The notes beneath the pieces were generated by a model. The model had not been told where the DNA came from and searched no databases. It saw nothing but the letters and a program-made list of their open reading frames with translations. Shown here in pieces: positions 38,270 to 46,400 of a DNA stretch of 56,109 nucleotides. The DNA is taken from assembly GCA_024743405.1 (NCBI GenBank), contig JANSWP010000046.1, positions 1 to 56,109 of the forward strand, read 5' to 3'. The number at the start of each line of letters is the position of its first letter. Position 1 is the first letter of the stretch. The stretch comes from Bacteroidota bacterium (GTDB lineage Bacteria; Bacteroidota; Bacteroidia; Chitinophagales; Saprospiraceae). The position numbers and the translations under genes are program-made.

Positions 38270-38698
38270 ATGAAAATAAGAAATTTTGCCCTATTGTTTT
38301 TTATGACGCTTGGATTAAGCTTCATGGCTTGTTCTGGGACTAAAAGCGGTGTCACTGATTCTACAAAAAGCACTGAAAAAGCAGGTTCTGTAAAAGTTAC
38401 GGATTCTTCTCTCCCACTCTCTGCTTATTTAAGAAGAGTTCCTGGAGTTAGAGTAACCGGTTCAGGATCCAATGCAAAAGTAACTATTGCAGGAAGTTCA
38501 GTTTCTGGCACCGGGGAAAAATTGCCTCTTTTTGTAGTAGACAACACACCCGTCGGAAACACCTTAAATGCTGTTGAATCCATGGTCAGTGTGAATGATA
38601 TTGATAAAGTAAAAGTTTTAAAAGGCTCACAAGCTAGTGCAGAATATGGCATGCGTGGCTCGGCAGGAGTCATTTTGATAAAAACGAAAAAAAATTAA
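38270..38698 (+). CDS. Lipoprotein consisting of a TonB-receptor plug domain only
   Basis: 142 residues. The lipoprotein signal ends FMAC (C21). A Ser/Thr/Lys linker is followed by a compact plug domain: LSAYLRRVPGVRVTGSG, PLFVVDNTPVG and VNDIDKVKVLKGSQASAEYG then MRGSAGVILIKTKK. These are the same signatures as in SusC plugs, but there is no barrel and the frame ends with a clear terminator, so it is not a truncated receptor. A role as a free plug-like partner of an outer-membrane receptor is a guess; related short plug-domain proteins occur in other Bacteroidota. Confidence 0.8.
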   Translation: MKIRNFALLFFMTLGLSFMACSGTKSGVTDSTKSTEKAGSVKVTDSSLPLSAYLRRVPGVRVTGSGSNAKVTIAGSSVSGTGEKLPLFVVDNTPVGNTLNAVESMVSVNDIDKVKVLKGSQASAEYGMRGSAGVILIKTKKN

Positions 38699-38722
38699 CT
38701 GTCAAATTAAACTTAGTTTACA

Positions 38723-38760
38723 AAAGGTGATAAAGTGAATTTCAAAACTTTATCACCTTT
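38723..38760 (+). terminator. Terminator of the plug lipoprotein gene
   Basis: Perfect 14-bp stem AAAGGTGATAAAGT (38723-38736) / ACTTTATCACCTTT (38747-38760) followed by T residues. Confidence 0.9.
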
Positions 38761-38956
38761 TTTTATTCCAGTATTTTCATGAATTTCTACTTTTGCTTTT
38801 CACCTTTAAGAAAAGTACTAATAATTGTCTTTAGACTTGTTACCCTTTAAATACTACCTTTCTGAAAATATCTTTTTCTGCTGTTTTTCATTAACAACTC
38901 TAAATTTCAGCCAAGCATTATTCAAAGAGTAACAAGTCTTTTATAGAATTAGCAAA

Positions 38957-40558
38957 ATGAAAAAAACTATTTTTTATATTTTCTCCATCTTCCTTTGTTC
39001 CTATTCGATAAATTTAGTTGCTCAAGATCCAATTGAAGTTTTAGGCTGGTTGGATGATGAACATTATTTAATCGAAAAAATAAACGGAGAAGAAAAAACA
39101 ACTTTTAAAGTCAACGCAAAATCCGGAAAAGAATCTGCGCACACTCCAGAAAGAGGCATTTTAGAAACATTGCCTGAAGGGGTTAGATTAAGAAGAGGCA
39201 ATACCTTTTATTCTTCAGATAGAAAGGCTGTAGTTATAAGCAAGGACAATGACCTATTTTATTTCAAAAAAGGAGAAAGTACTTTAAGACAATTAACCGC
39301 CAATCCACAAAAGGAAAATAATCCAACTTTTTCGCCAGATGGGGAAAAAATCGCCTTTACAAGAGAACATGATTTGTATATCCTTTATTTAGAAACTGGT
39401 TTGGAAAAGCGATTGACAAATGATGGCACTGATTTGATTTATAATGGCTGGGCCTCTTGGGTGTATTATGAAGAAATTTTAGGGAGAGGATCCCGATATC
39501 GAGCATTTTATTGGTCACCAGACAGCGAGCGAATAGCTTTTTTGAATTTCGATGATTCACAAGTTCCCGAGTTTCCTATCTATCACCATATTGGTGGAGA
39601 CGGCGTACATGGTATGCTAGAAGCAACAAGATATCCAAAATCAGGAGACCCTAATCCGGCAGTTAAATTGGGCATTGTAGAAATAGAGAAGGGAATCACC
39701 ACGTGGGTAGCTACTGATACTGATTTTGAATATACCGCCTGGATATTTTGGACTCCCGATGCCTCTGAATTAATTTTCCAACAATTAAACCGTGACCAAA
39801 ATCATTTAGTCATCAATGCAGCCAACTCTGAAACTGGTATCAGCCGAAAACTATATACGGAAAAGCAAACAACCTGGGTAGAATTCTTTGAAGAAATTCA
39901 TTTTTTAGACAATAACAAGGGCTTTATCATAAGAAGTAATTCAGATGGATGGTATAATTTATATCACTATGATATGTCTGGGAATTTGGTCAGAAAGATC
40001 ACCGATTTTGATTGGCGAATCACAGACATTGTGATGGTTGATGAAGAAAATGAGCGCATCTTTTTTAAGGGCATGGGATCGGAAAATCCAACTGAATCAC
40101 ATTTCTTCGTCATTAATATAAATGGGAAAAAATTTAAGCAACTCACCAAAGGAGCTGGGTCACACGATATTAGGCTTTCAAATAAAGGAAGCTATTTTAT
40201 TGATAATTTTTCATCTTACTCAAATCCTGGTGAGACAGACTTGATGGACACAAAAGGTGCTAAATTAAATTCTTTAAAAATCAATAAAACGAATCCAAAT
40301 GATGATGCAGGACTCGTTGTAGAATCCTTTACTATTCCTACTTCAGATGGATTTGATTTACCTGCTTATTGGGTCTTACCGCCAAATTTTGATAAAACGA
40401 AAAAATATCCAATCATATTCAATATTTATGGTGGACCTGATGCTGGAACTGTTTCCAATCGTTTCCGAAATTTCTCTTGGAATCAGCTTTATCAAAAAGG
40501 TGTTATTCGAATTACGGTTGACCATCGTGCATCCGGTAAATTTGGAAAAAAGGCTTAG
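38957..40558 (+). pseudogene. Dipeptidyl peptidase IV (S9B), N-terminal part before frameshift
   Basis: 533 residues with a signal peptide (about 1-22, ending LVAQ) and the DPP IV beta-propeller (FSPDGEKIAFTREHDLYILY, DLIYNGWASWVYYEEILGRGSRYRAFYWSPDSERIAF broken here for length). The YEEI/L glutamate motif typical of DPP IV is present. The hydrolase domain begins (FNIYGGPDAGTV, FRNFSWNQLYQKGV, VDHRASGKFGKK) and is cut by TAG at 40556. The catalytic serine lies in the next frame. One extra A in the A6 run at 40546-40551 would join both parts into one protein of about 710 residues, the normal family length. DPP IV removes X-Pro dipeptides in the periplasm. Confidence 0.85.
40546..40552 (+). other. 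A AAA AAG slippery heptamer at the frameshift point
   Basis: In the zero frame the site reads ggA AAA AAG gct TAG. A -1 slip gives GGC TTA GAT TAT ATG CAT, which restores the conserved FGKKGLDYMH sequence of DPP IV. ATGCAT at 40564-40569 and ATGCAT again at 40593-40598 could pair downstream as a short stem. Base count cannot separate a sequencing error, a true mutation, or ribosomal/transcriptional slippage. Confidence 0.6.
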
Positions 40559-40563
40559 ATTAT

Positions 40564-41085
40564 ATGCATAAAAGTCTAGGCAAATGGGAAATGCATGATT
40601 ACATTGAAGCCGTAAAATGGCTACGAACCCAGCCTTTTATTGACTCAACAAAAGTAGGAATTCAAGGGAGTTCTTATGGGGGATATATGACTGCTTTGGC
40701 ATTAACCTATGGAGCAGATTACTTTACACATGGTGTCGCAAGTGCCTCTGTAACAGACTGGCGATTATATGATAATATATATACAGAAAGATATATGGAT
40801 GAACCTAAAGACAACAAAGAAGGCTATGATTTTGGATCAGTTATGACACATGTAGAAAAATTAAAAGGTGAATTATTAATTGTCCATGGAACCATTGACG
40901 ATAATGTACATATGCAAAATTCGATTCAACTCATCAGCGAATTGCAAGAAAAAGGCAAAGATTTTGAAATGATGGTTTACCCAGGAGGTCGGCATGGATG
41001 GGGAGGTGCAAAAGGAATGCATTCGTATAATTTGAGTCAAAAGTTTTGGGAAAAGCATTTTTTTGGAAAACCAACGAAACCCTGA
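40564..41085 (+). pseudogene. Dipeptidyl peptidase IV (S9B), C-terminal catalytic part
   Basis: 173 residues in the -1 frame relative to the preceding part. It contains the whole catalytic triad region of prolyl oligopeptidase-family enzymes: nucleophile serine in GSSYGGYM, the acid in GTIDDNVHMQN, and the histidine in GGRHGWGG. The first ATG is a conserved internal methionine (YMHKSLGKWE) of the family, not a natural start; the conserved residues begin upstream of it at 40552 in this frame. By itself the fragment would lack the propeller and signal peptide. Confidence 0.85.
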
Positions 41086-41177
41086 TAACTTTTTTTTCTA
41101 ATTGTTTGGAAATACTAAAATGAAATATATCTTTGCGCTCCCTTAAGAAAACGAATGCGTTTTTTGGGAATAAATAT

Positions 41178-41250
<73 letters not shown>

Positions 41251-41254
41251 CAAA

Positions 41255-41290
41255 AGCCCAAAACCCTTGTATTTACTGGGGTTCTGGGCT
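41255..41290 (+). terminator. Terminator of tRNA-fMet
   Basis: Stem AGCCCAAAACCC (41255-41266) with GGGTTCTGGGCT (41279-41290), one mismatch, followed by a T-rich stretch. Immediately beyond lies another perfect hairpin, TTTGTCCC (41297-41304) / GGGACAAA (41308-41315) with a 3-base loop. Confidence 0.75.
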
Positions 41291-41350
41291 TCCCTTTTTG
41301 TCCCGGCGGGACAAACTCATATTCTCCTTGACTACTGGCAAATTTTAGTT

Positions 41351-42385
41351 ATGTCAGTAGAAAAAAAATTTGTTCCTGATTTTAGGATTTACTCACCTAG
41401 GGATCTTTCTAAAGAATGGTTTATTTATTGGATTCTTGACGGTAAGCGTCGTAAGAGAAAAGGTGGCATTAATCGTTGTCATACTTACGAAAGTCGTATG
41501 AAGGCTGCTAATGCAGTAATTCATGAGTTAAAGGAATCGCATGAGTTATGGATGCCTATTTCGCTACAGATGGTACGGTGGATCGAGACTAGACGTGGGG
41601 TTTGGAAGCCAAAGACTTTTCGGAATGAGATGTGTCGATTGGAGAAATTCCTAGAATATGTAGGGGCTCAAAATGTGACGAATAATGTGGTTAGAGCTTT
41701 TTTTGTGCATATTTCCAAAACTTTGCATAAATGCACCTATCATCATTATTTACGATTTATTAAGGCGGTTTGTAACGGAATTGGTAAACCCGAACTTTGC
41801 GATGGCGTAGAGCGATTTAAATACACAAGTACTCCAGCTAAATATTTCCAATCTCACCAAATTGAAAGAATCAAAAAATATCTTCTAGAGTGTGATCCAG
41901 AACTATGGCTTTATTGCCAATTTGTTTATTATTGTTTTATACGACCTGGGGAACTTCGATTATTGCGAGTTTCGGATATTCAATTTGATGATTGGAAAAT
42001 CTGTATGCGGTCGGATATTTCAAAAAACAAAAAACAGCAGTATGTAACCATTCCTGCAGCTTTCCGACCTATTGTTTTAGAGTTACGCGAACGATATCCT
42101 AATGAATACGTATTTCCCTCAAAAAAAGATATTTCAAAACCACTGGGTATTCAAACTATGCGAAATCGATGGAGGAAACGAATGAAAGAGATAGGCTTTG
42201 GACTAGAATTTCAACTTTATGGATGGAAACATACTGGGGCTGTTGGTTGCGTTCGTTCAGGAGTGAATGTAAAAGAGCTACAAATACAACTTAGGCATCA
42301 TTCTCTTGATGAGGTGAATAAATATCTTCGGCAGCTTGGTGTGTGGGACTTGGAAAATTTGGAAGAAAGGTTTCCAGCTCTATGA
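41351..42385 (+). CDS. Tyrosine recombinase (site-specific integrase)
   Basis: The ATG at 41351 is chosen; the frame extends upstream to 41267 but that part is hydrophobic, non-conserved and overlaps the tRNA terminator and hairpin. The 344-residue protein has a SAM-like core-binding domain (about 75-165) and a catalytic domain with R198 in FIRPGELRLL, a K293-H294 in YGWKHTGAV (the HxxR box is in the degenerate WKHTG form common in Bacteroidota integrases), RHHSLDEVNKYLRQ and nucleophile Y325. It starts 100 bp after the initiator tRNA, the classic position for an element integrated at a tRNA. I found no second copy of the tRNA 3' end in this window, so the element's other boundary is not shown. 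Confidence 0.88.
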   Translation: MSVEKKFVPDFRIYSPRDLSKEWFIYWILDGKRRKRKGGINRCHTYESRMKAANAVIHELKESHELWMPISLQMVRWIETRRGVWKPKTFRNEMCRLEKFLEYVGAQNVTNNVVRAFFVHISKTLHKCTYHHYLRFIKAVCNGIGKPELCDGVERFKYTSTPAKYFQSHQIERIKKYLLECDPELWLYCQFVYYCFIRPGELRLLRVSDIQFDDWKICMRSDISKNKKQQYVTIPAAFRPIVLELRERYPNEYVFPSKKDISKPLGIQTMRNRWRKRMKEIGFGLEFQLYGWKHTGAVGCVRSGVNVKELQIQLRHHSLDEVNKYLRQLGVWDLENLEERFPAL

Positions 42386-42456
42386 AAAAATGGCTCTCCC
42401 AGCCATACTATATTTAGTTATGAAATAAATATCTTCTCTTAGGAGGGAATATTCGG

Positions 42457-43203
42457 TCAATGCTGCTGTTTTTGCTTTTCCAAAACCCGTCGTATCTGCA
42501 TTTTAGTTTCGGAAGGAAAGTCAGATTTCAGCACCCAATTACAATAGTCCTGAGTATCAGCAACTCGTTGATCGCGATGTTTACCAAATCGCCAATAGAC
42601 TTCTCCATCTTTTTCATAGAGCTTTCCTGCAAAATCAACTCTTGTATTTTCACCTTGACACAATGCATCAATTTCTGCAGCGTCAGATGGTAAATCTGGA
42701 TTGTTTTCCAATTGCTTCTGGAATATTTTGATAGTGGCATAAATGTCGATTAAGGCATCATGAGCGCCGTCTAACTCTTCGCCAGTGTACCGTTTGTAGG
42801 TATTACCTAAAGTGTGACTATTGACTAGTCGCTCAATTTTCAGGACGTCGATGAATTTGGTATCTGGCTCTGGAAAAGTGATACCGACTCGATTGAATTC
42901 TTCAATGAGCATTGGGACATCAAAGTTGTCAGAATTGTAGCCTGCTAGATTGGAACCTGATAACCAGGTCGCAAAACTCTTGGATATCTGACGAAAAAAG
43001 GGTTTGTCTTTTACATCCTTATCATAGATGCCATGTACTGCACTTGCACCTTCGGGAATTGGAATACCAGGGTTAAGGAGTACATTTTTGACTTCTTCTG
43101 TTCCATCAGCGAATAGCTTGATGGCTCCGATTTGGAGAATGCGGTCTTGAGTTATGTTGACTCCTGTGGTTTCTAGGTCAAAGAATATTGTGGGTTTGGA
43201 CAT
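42457..43203 (-). CDS. DEDDh 3'-5' exonuclease (DnaQ-like) with ExoX-type C-terminal domain
   Basis: 248 residues. The DnaQ fold has all DEDDh residues: D9 and E11 in FFDLETTG, D95 in YNSDNFDVPML, H148 and D153 in GAHDALIDIYAT. The C-terminal region (about 200-240, WRFGKHRDQRVADT ... CNWVLKSDF) resembles the ExoX-like C-terminal domain. It should degrade single-stranded DNA or trim 3' ends in repair. It is convergent with the integrase. DnaQ-like exonucleases can trim CRISPR prespacers in other bacteria, but this gene is 3 kb from cas6 and on the other strand, so that link is only a possibility. Confidence 0.88.
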   Translation of the reverse strand: MSKPTIFFDLETTGVNITQDRILQIGAIKLFADGTEEVKNVLLNPGIPIPEGASAVHGIYDKDVKDKPFFRQISKSFATWLSGSNLAGYNSDNFDVPMLIEEFNRVGITFPEPDTKFIDVLKIERLVNSHTLGNTYKRYTGEELDGAHDALIDIYATIKIFQKQLENNPDLPSDAAEIDALCQGENTRVDFAGKLYEKDGEVYWRFGKHRDQRVADTQDYCNWVLKSDFPSETKMQIRRVLEKQKQQH

Positions 43204-43355
43204 AGGTTGCTTTTTGAATGGTAATATTAGAATTAAAGATTGAAATTCAGTGGAGAAATAGAGGATTATGGAAATGATAGTTTCATAAATTGTTTAGACT
43301 AATTCCTTTTAGGTCTGTTTCATAGCCTTCCGAAAATTGAAAAACGAAATATTTC

Positions 43356-43374
43356 TATATATTGGCGATATATA
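43356..43374. promoter_or_regulatory. Palindrome upstream of the WYL gene
   Basis: TATATAT (43356-43362), TGGCG, ATATATA (43368-43374). It lies 17 bp before the WYL start codon and has the same half-sites as a palindrome in the cas6 upstream region. Low-complexity AT sequence, so evidence is weak. Confidence 0.3.
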
Positions 43375-43391
43375 CACTATTGATATACTAA

Positions 43392-44318
43392 ATGCTAATA
43401 CTCATGAAAGCTCGCGAAAGAATTTTAAGATTATTGACTCGTGTATTAACCAACCCTTACATTTTTACCAAAAAGGATTTAGCTAAGAAATTTGATGTAA
43501 GTATAGATACAATTGAAGATGATATCGATTTTATAGTAAGTGCAGGTCTGCATGTTGATATTGAAGTAAAAGAAAAAAATCAAAATTATTATGCAATTCT
43601 GCCTGAAAAAGGGTTTAAAGAATTATCTCATCTAAAGTCACTAACAGAAAGTGATCATGCGGATATCAGCCGTGCTTTGTACCAATTTCTTCCTTCACGA
43701 GATGCACGCAGTTTGGTTCAAAAATTGGAAACACTTTACGATTTTCAAAGATTGGGTATTCGAGCATTACGAAGAACTGCCTTGGAAAGAATTGATGATT
43801 TAGAAAGGGCAAGAGTAGCTAAACGTCAAGTTATGCTTGAAAATTATACGAGCAATAGTGGAGAAGTACGAAATCGAATGGTTGAATGTTTTTTTGTAAA
43901 TGCTGAATATGATACTATTCAAGCCTACGAAATAGAATCGAAAAAAATTAAACATTTCCGTTTGCCCAGAATTAACAGAGTCATCATTCTTGATTCTAAA
44001 TGGGAATTTGAACATCACCACGATAAAAAAACTACCGATGTATTTCGCATTGCTCATCTAGACCCTAAGCGAGTTCAGCTAAAAATAAAAACGCAAGCCT
44101 ACAACTATCTTTTAGAGTATTATCCACGAGCCCTGGGAGAAACTTCCTCTGCCTCTGAACCAAACACATGGTATTTTGAGGCTTCTGTAAACGAAAATTT
44201 TTTTGGGTTGGTCAATTTTATTATGGCAAATTCCGAACACGTCGAAATAATGTTTCCTGAGGAATTAAAGGCGGTTATCCGTCAAAGAACAAAAGCTCTG
44301 TTGGATAAATTGGGATAG
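43392..44318 (+). CDS. WYL-domain transcriptional regulator
   Basis: 308 residues. The N-terminal 65 residues are a winged helix-turn-helix (TKKDLAKKFDVSIDTIEDDIDFI). Residues 140-220 are a WYL ligand-binding domain (IQAYEIESKKIKHFRLPRINRVIIL), followed by the C-terminal WCX-type region (VQLKIKTQAYNYLLEYYP). The third residue of the WYL triad is not obvious in its usual place. WYL proteins bind nucleic acids or nucleotides and regulate CRISPR-Cas or other phage-defence operons in several bacteria; its position about 2 kb upstream of cas6 makes that a reasonable guess here. ATG at 43392 is used; ATG at 43404 would shorten it by four residues. Confidence 0.85.
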   Translation: MLILMKARERILRLLTRVLTNPYIFTKKDLAKKFDVSIDTIEDDIDFIVSAGLHVDIEVKEKNQNYYAILPEKGFKELSHLKSLTESDHADISRALYQFLPSRDARSLVQKLETLYDFQRLGIRALRRTALERIDDLERARVAKRQVMLENYTSNSGEVRNRMVECFFVNAEYDTIQAYEIESKKIKHFRLPRINRVIILDSKWEFEHHHDKKTTDVFRIAHLDPKRVQLKIKTQAYNYLLEYYPRALGETSSASEPNTWYFEASVNENFFGLVNFIMANSEHVEIMFPEELKAVIRQRTKALLDKLG

Positions 44319-44504
44319 AAATCTCAAAAAAAATCGGTTTTCTTTCATGGTGGGGAGATATTCTCCCTAGGTTGGGTCTCACCTTTGTACCGAACAAAAA
44401 AGCAATAGTATTCAATAAATGCTTTCTAATTCAAAACGGTACGACCGAAATTTTCTAATTCGGGAATAAAGTAAGCTTACTCCAAACCCACCAAGCAGTT
44501 TAAC

Positions 44505-44648
44505 ATGAATTCTAATTCAAAAAAATCCGTTATGGATTTTGCTGGGCAAGCTATGCCTGTGGATCAACAAAAAACCATTAAAGGTGGTAATGGAAACCAA
44601 AATCAATCTTCTGATTTCATAATTATGGATGACATTCTGGATGGTTGA
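44505..44648 (+). CDS. Small peptide with KGG-type leader (possible peptide natural-product precursor)
   Basis: A 47-residue frame with ATG at 44505 and TGA at 44646, followed directly by a strong terminator, which supports a real gene. The first 26 residues are leader-like and end in QQKTIKGG; the remaining 19 (NGNQNQSSDFIIMDDILDG) are Asn/Gln/Ser then acidic. The Gly-Gly motif recalls double-glycine leaders cleaved by C39-peptidase ABC exporters and the GG-motif precursor families of Bacteroidota. No modifying enzyme or exporter is adjacent. Alternatively it is simply a small protein of unknown role; related peptides may be scattered through the genome. Confidence 0.55.
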   Translation: MNSNSKKSVMDFAGQAMPVDQQKTIKGGNGNQNQSSDFIIMDDILDG

Positions 44649-44666
44649 GTAAGGTATGCTAACAAT

Positions 44667-44707
44667 AAAATCTCTCCGATAAGACTTTGATCTTGTCGGA
44701 GGATTTT
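44667..44707. terminator. Bidirectional terminator between the small peptide and the convergent gene
   Basis: AAAATCTCTCCGATAAGA (44667-44684) pairs with 44691-44707 with two small bulges; A-run on one side and T-run on the other. It serves the plus-strand peptide gene and the minus-strand gene ending at 44717. Confidence 0.85.
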
Positions 44708-44716
44708 ATACAGCTC

Positions 44717-46177
44717 TTAAAGTGAATCGATTTTCTCCAAAAGCCAATCCCTTGAAATGGGTTTATTGGATTCATCATTTAAAAAAATTGTTAGTTCATG
44801 TTTGACTTTTGCTCGATGCGACGGACGTTTGTGGGCAGCATTGGTCAGTTTACGAACGATTACTATCAATGTATAATAAGTGATTTTCCTGGATTCTGAT
44901 AGGACGTTTTGCTTTTGAATGTATTTTCGAAGCTTTACTAATTCGGAGAGTATGGTGGCTTTTAGAGTTTTATCTTTTAGGTAGCGCTCATAAAGACTCC
45001 TGAGCAGAAGGTGTCGGCTTCGGATGCGAAGACCTGGGATTTTAAACGAAAATTGGTTGAGGCTTAATTCGATTTTTTCATATTTCTTTTGATGAAAGTA
45101 GATGGTACACTGCATTAAATTCGCGAAGTCTTCTTTTATTTTCGGGTTGAAAAAAGGTTTATATTTTTTCAGCATTTTTTGAGCAACTTTGAATTCGCCT
45201 AACATACAGGCTGCTACTAAGAAACCATTGAAAGGACCACTGCCGATTTCGTTGTCAAACAATACTAAATCATTATCAAATGCATATTGGAATAAATCAA
45301 ATTGAGTTTTTAAGGTGGTCTTATCACCCGTCATTGTAAGGTTATTCAAGGAGTTGGCAGCAATGTAGAACAAGATACTTTGGTCTAATCTATCGAGCTT
45401 TGTTCTGTCTCTTTTGAAGTTTCGGATAAAATGGTTTAGAGCTGACTTTTCAGGTTTCTTTAGGTGATGTATTATTTGAAGATAGAGGCTGAAGAAAGGA
45501 ATGACATCTTGATATTTTTGGGCAAAATTCAAGGTTAATTCCAGCTCTGATGCGTCAATTTCAGGTAAACTTTTGAAAACTTGTTTTCGAATGATTTTTT
45601 GGCAGAGCAGTCTGATTTTCGAGCCGAAATAGAACAATTCCAAATTGGCTTCCATGTCAGTGAGGCTTTCTACCTCTTGCTGATTTTTGGGAGTTTGAAC
45701 ATGGTAAAATAACTTATAATTCGTCTCGTATCGCATGAGCCAGGTATTGGGAACTTCTAAAAAATCATCCTCTAATGCATCCAAAGTTTGACGAGTATTT
45801 TTGAAGAATTGTTGATGTAGAAATTGCTTTTTGCAGGCACGAATTAACAAACGCCTTTGTAGGTAGTCATCTACATCTAATTCTTTTTGGATCATCCATT
45901 TGCGGAGTTGAGTAGACAGGTCATGGAAGGCATAATTAAGCTGAATTTTAGCTTTTGGATTATCGGGAAAAAACTTGGATAACATTTTTTCTTCCGTCAA
46001 TTTTTCAAAATTGGGATAGGCTTTACAAAGGAACTCAAACAGGGTTTTTGTCTTTTCTGAAATGGTGGGGGATTGATTACAAAATGCCCTGAATGTTTTC
46101 AAATCGGAATGGGAAAGCCTCGATAAAGTTTGAATCAATACCCTGTTTTGAAACGATTTTTTTGATTTTTGAGCCAC
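44717..46177 (-). CDS. Unknown all-alpha protein (Saprospirales-type family)
   Basis: 486 residues, no signal peptide, membrane segment or recognised domain; predicted almost wholly helical with repeat-like pairs of helices, such as FNGFLVAACMLGEFKVAQKM and LLLRSLYERYLKDKTL. The N-terminal pattern LSHSDLKTFRAFCNQSPT ... LFEFLCKAYPNF resembles a large family of uncharacterised Saprospirales proteins, from memory. The start is GTG at 46177; the frame is closed by a stop 15 bases further upstream and holds no ATG there. It is divergent from the cas operon and convergent with the small peptide gene. Confidence 0.65.
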   Translation of the reverse strand: MAQKSKKSFQNRVLIQTLSRLSHSDLKTFRAFCNQSPTISEKTKTLFEFLCKAYPNFEKLTEEKMLSKFFPDNPKAKIQLNYAFHDLSTQLRKWMIQKELDVDDYLQRRLLIRACKKQFLHQQFFKNTRQTLDALEDDFLEVPNTWLMRYETNYKLFYHVQTPKNQQEVESLTDMEANLELFYFGSKIRLLCQKIIRKQVFKSLPEIDASELELTLNFAQKYQDVIPFFSLYLQIIHHLKKPEKSALNHFIRNFKRDRTKLDRLDQSILFYIAANSLNNLTMTGDKTTLKTQFDLFQYAFDNDLVLFDNEIGSGPFNGFLVAACMLGEFKVAQKMLKKYKPFFNPKIKEDFANLMQCTIYFHQKKYEKIELSLNQFSFKIPGLRIRSRHLLLRSLYERYLKDKTLKATILSELVKLRKYIQKQNVLSESRKITYYTLIVIVRKLTNAAHKRPSHRAKVKHELTIFLNDESNKPISRDWLLEKIDSL

Positions 46178-46400
46178 AATTAGGATGGTTAATTAATTGA
46201 TAAACAATAAATTATAAAATTTAATTGATTTTTATCATGACGAAATATAATAATTATCATGTGAAAAACATCTCTTGTTTTTTAATTATGCAGTCACATT
46301 TTATATATATCTCATATATATTGCAGTCATATAGTGAAAAGCATCTGATCACTGGTTCTTTTTACTGTTAGATTTTTATGAAATTTAAAACCAATTAACC
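46178..46400 (+). promoter_or_regulatory. cas operon upstream region with paired direct repeats around a palindrome
   Basis: The 223-bp region holds an ordered set of repeats. GTGAAAAACATCT at 46261-46273 recurs as GTGAAAAGCATCT at 46334-46346. Between them TGCAGTCA occurs at 46289-46296 and at 46322-46329, exactly 33 bp apart. In the centre is TATATAT-CTC-ATATATA (46304-46320). The order A-B-palindrome-B-A suggests binding sites for a regulator of cas transcription. It also holds the promoter of the divergent gene. Confidence 0.55.

Noticed and set aside
41267-41350. Integrase starting 28 residues earlier
   Set aside because: That stretch overlaps the tRNA terminator and a second hairpin and shows no integrase similarity.
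44353-44367. GGGAGA-TAT-TCTCCC as terminator of the WYL gene
   Set aside because: The palindrome is real but no T-run follows, so termination is not supported; it could be an operator.
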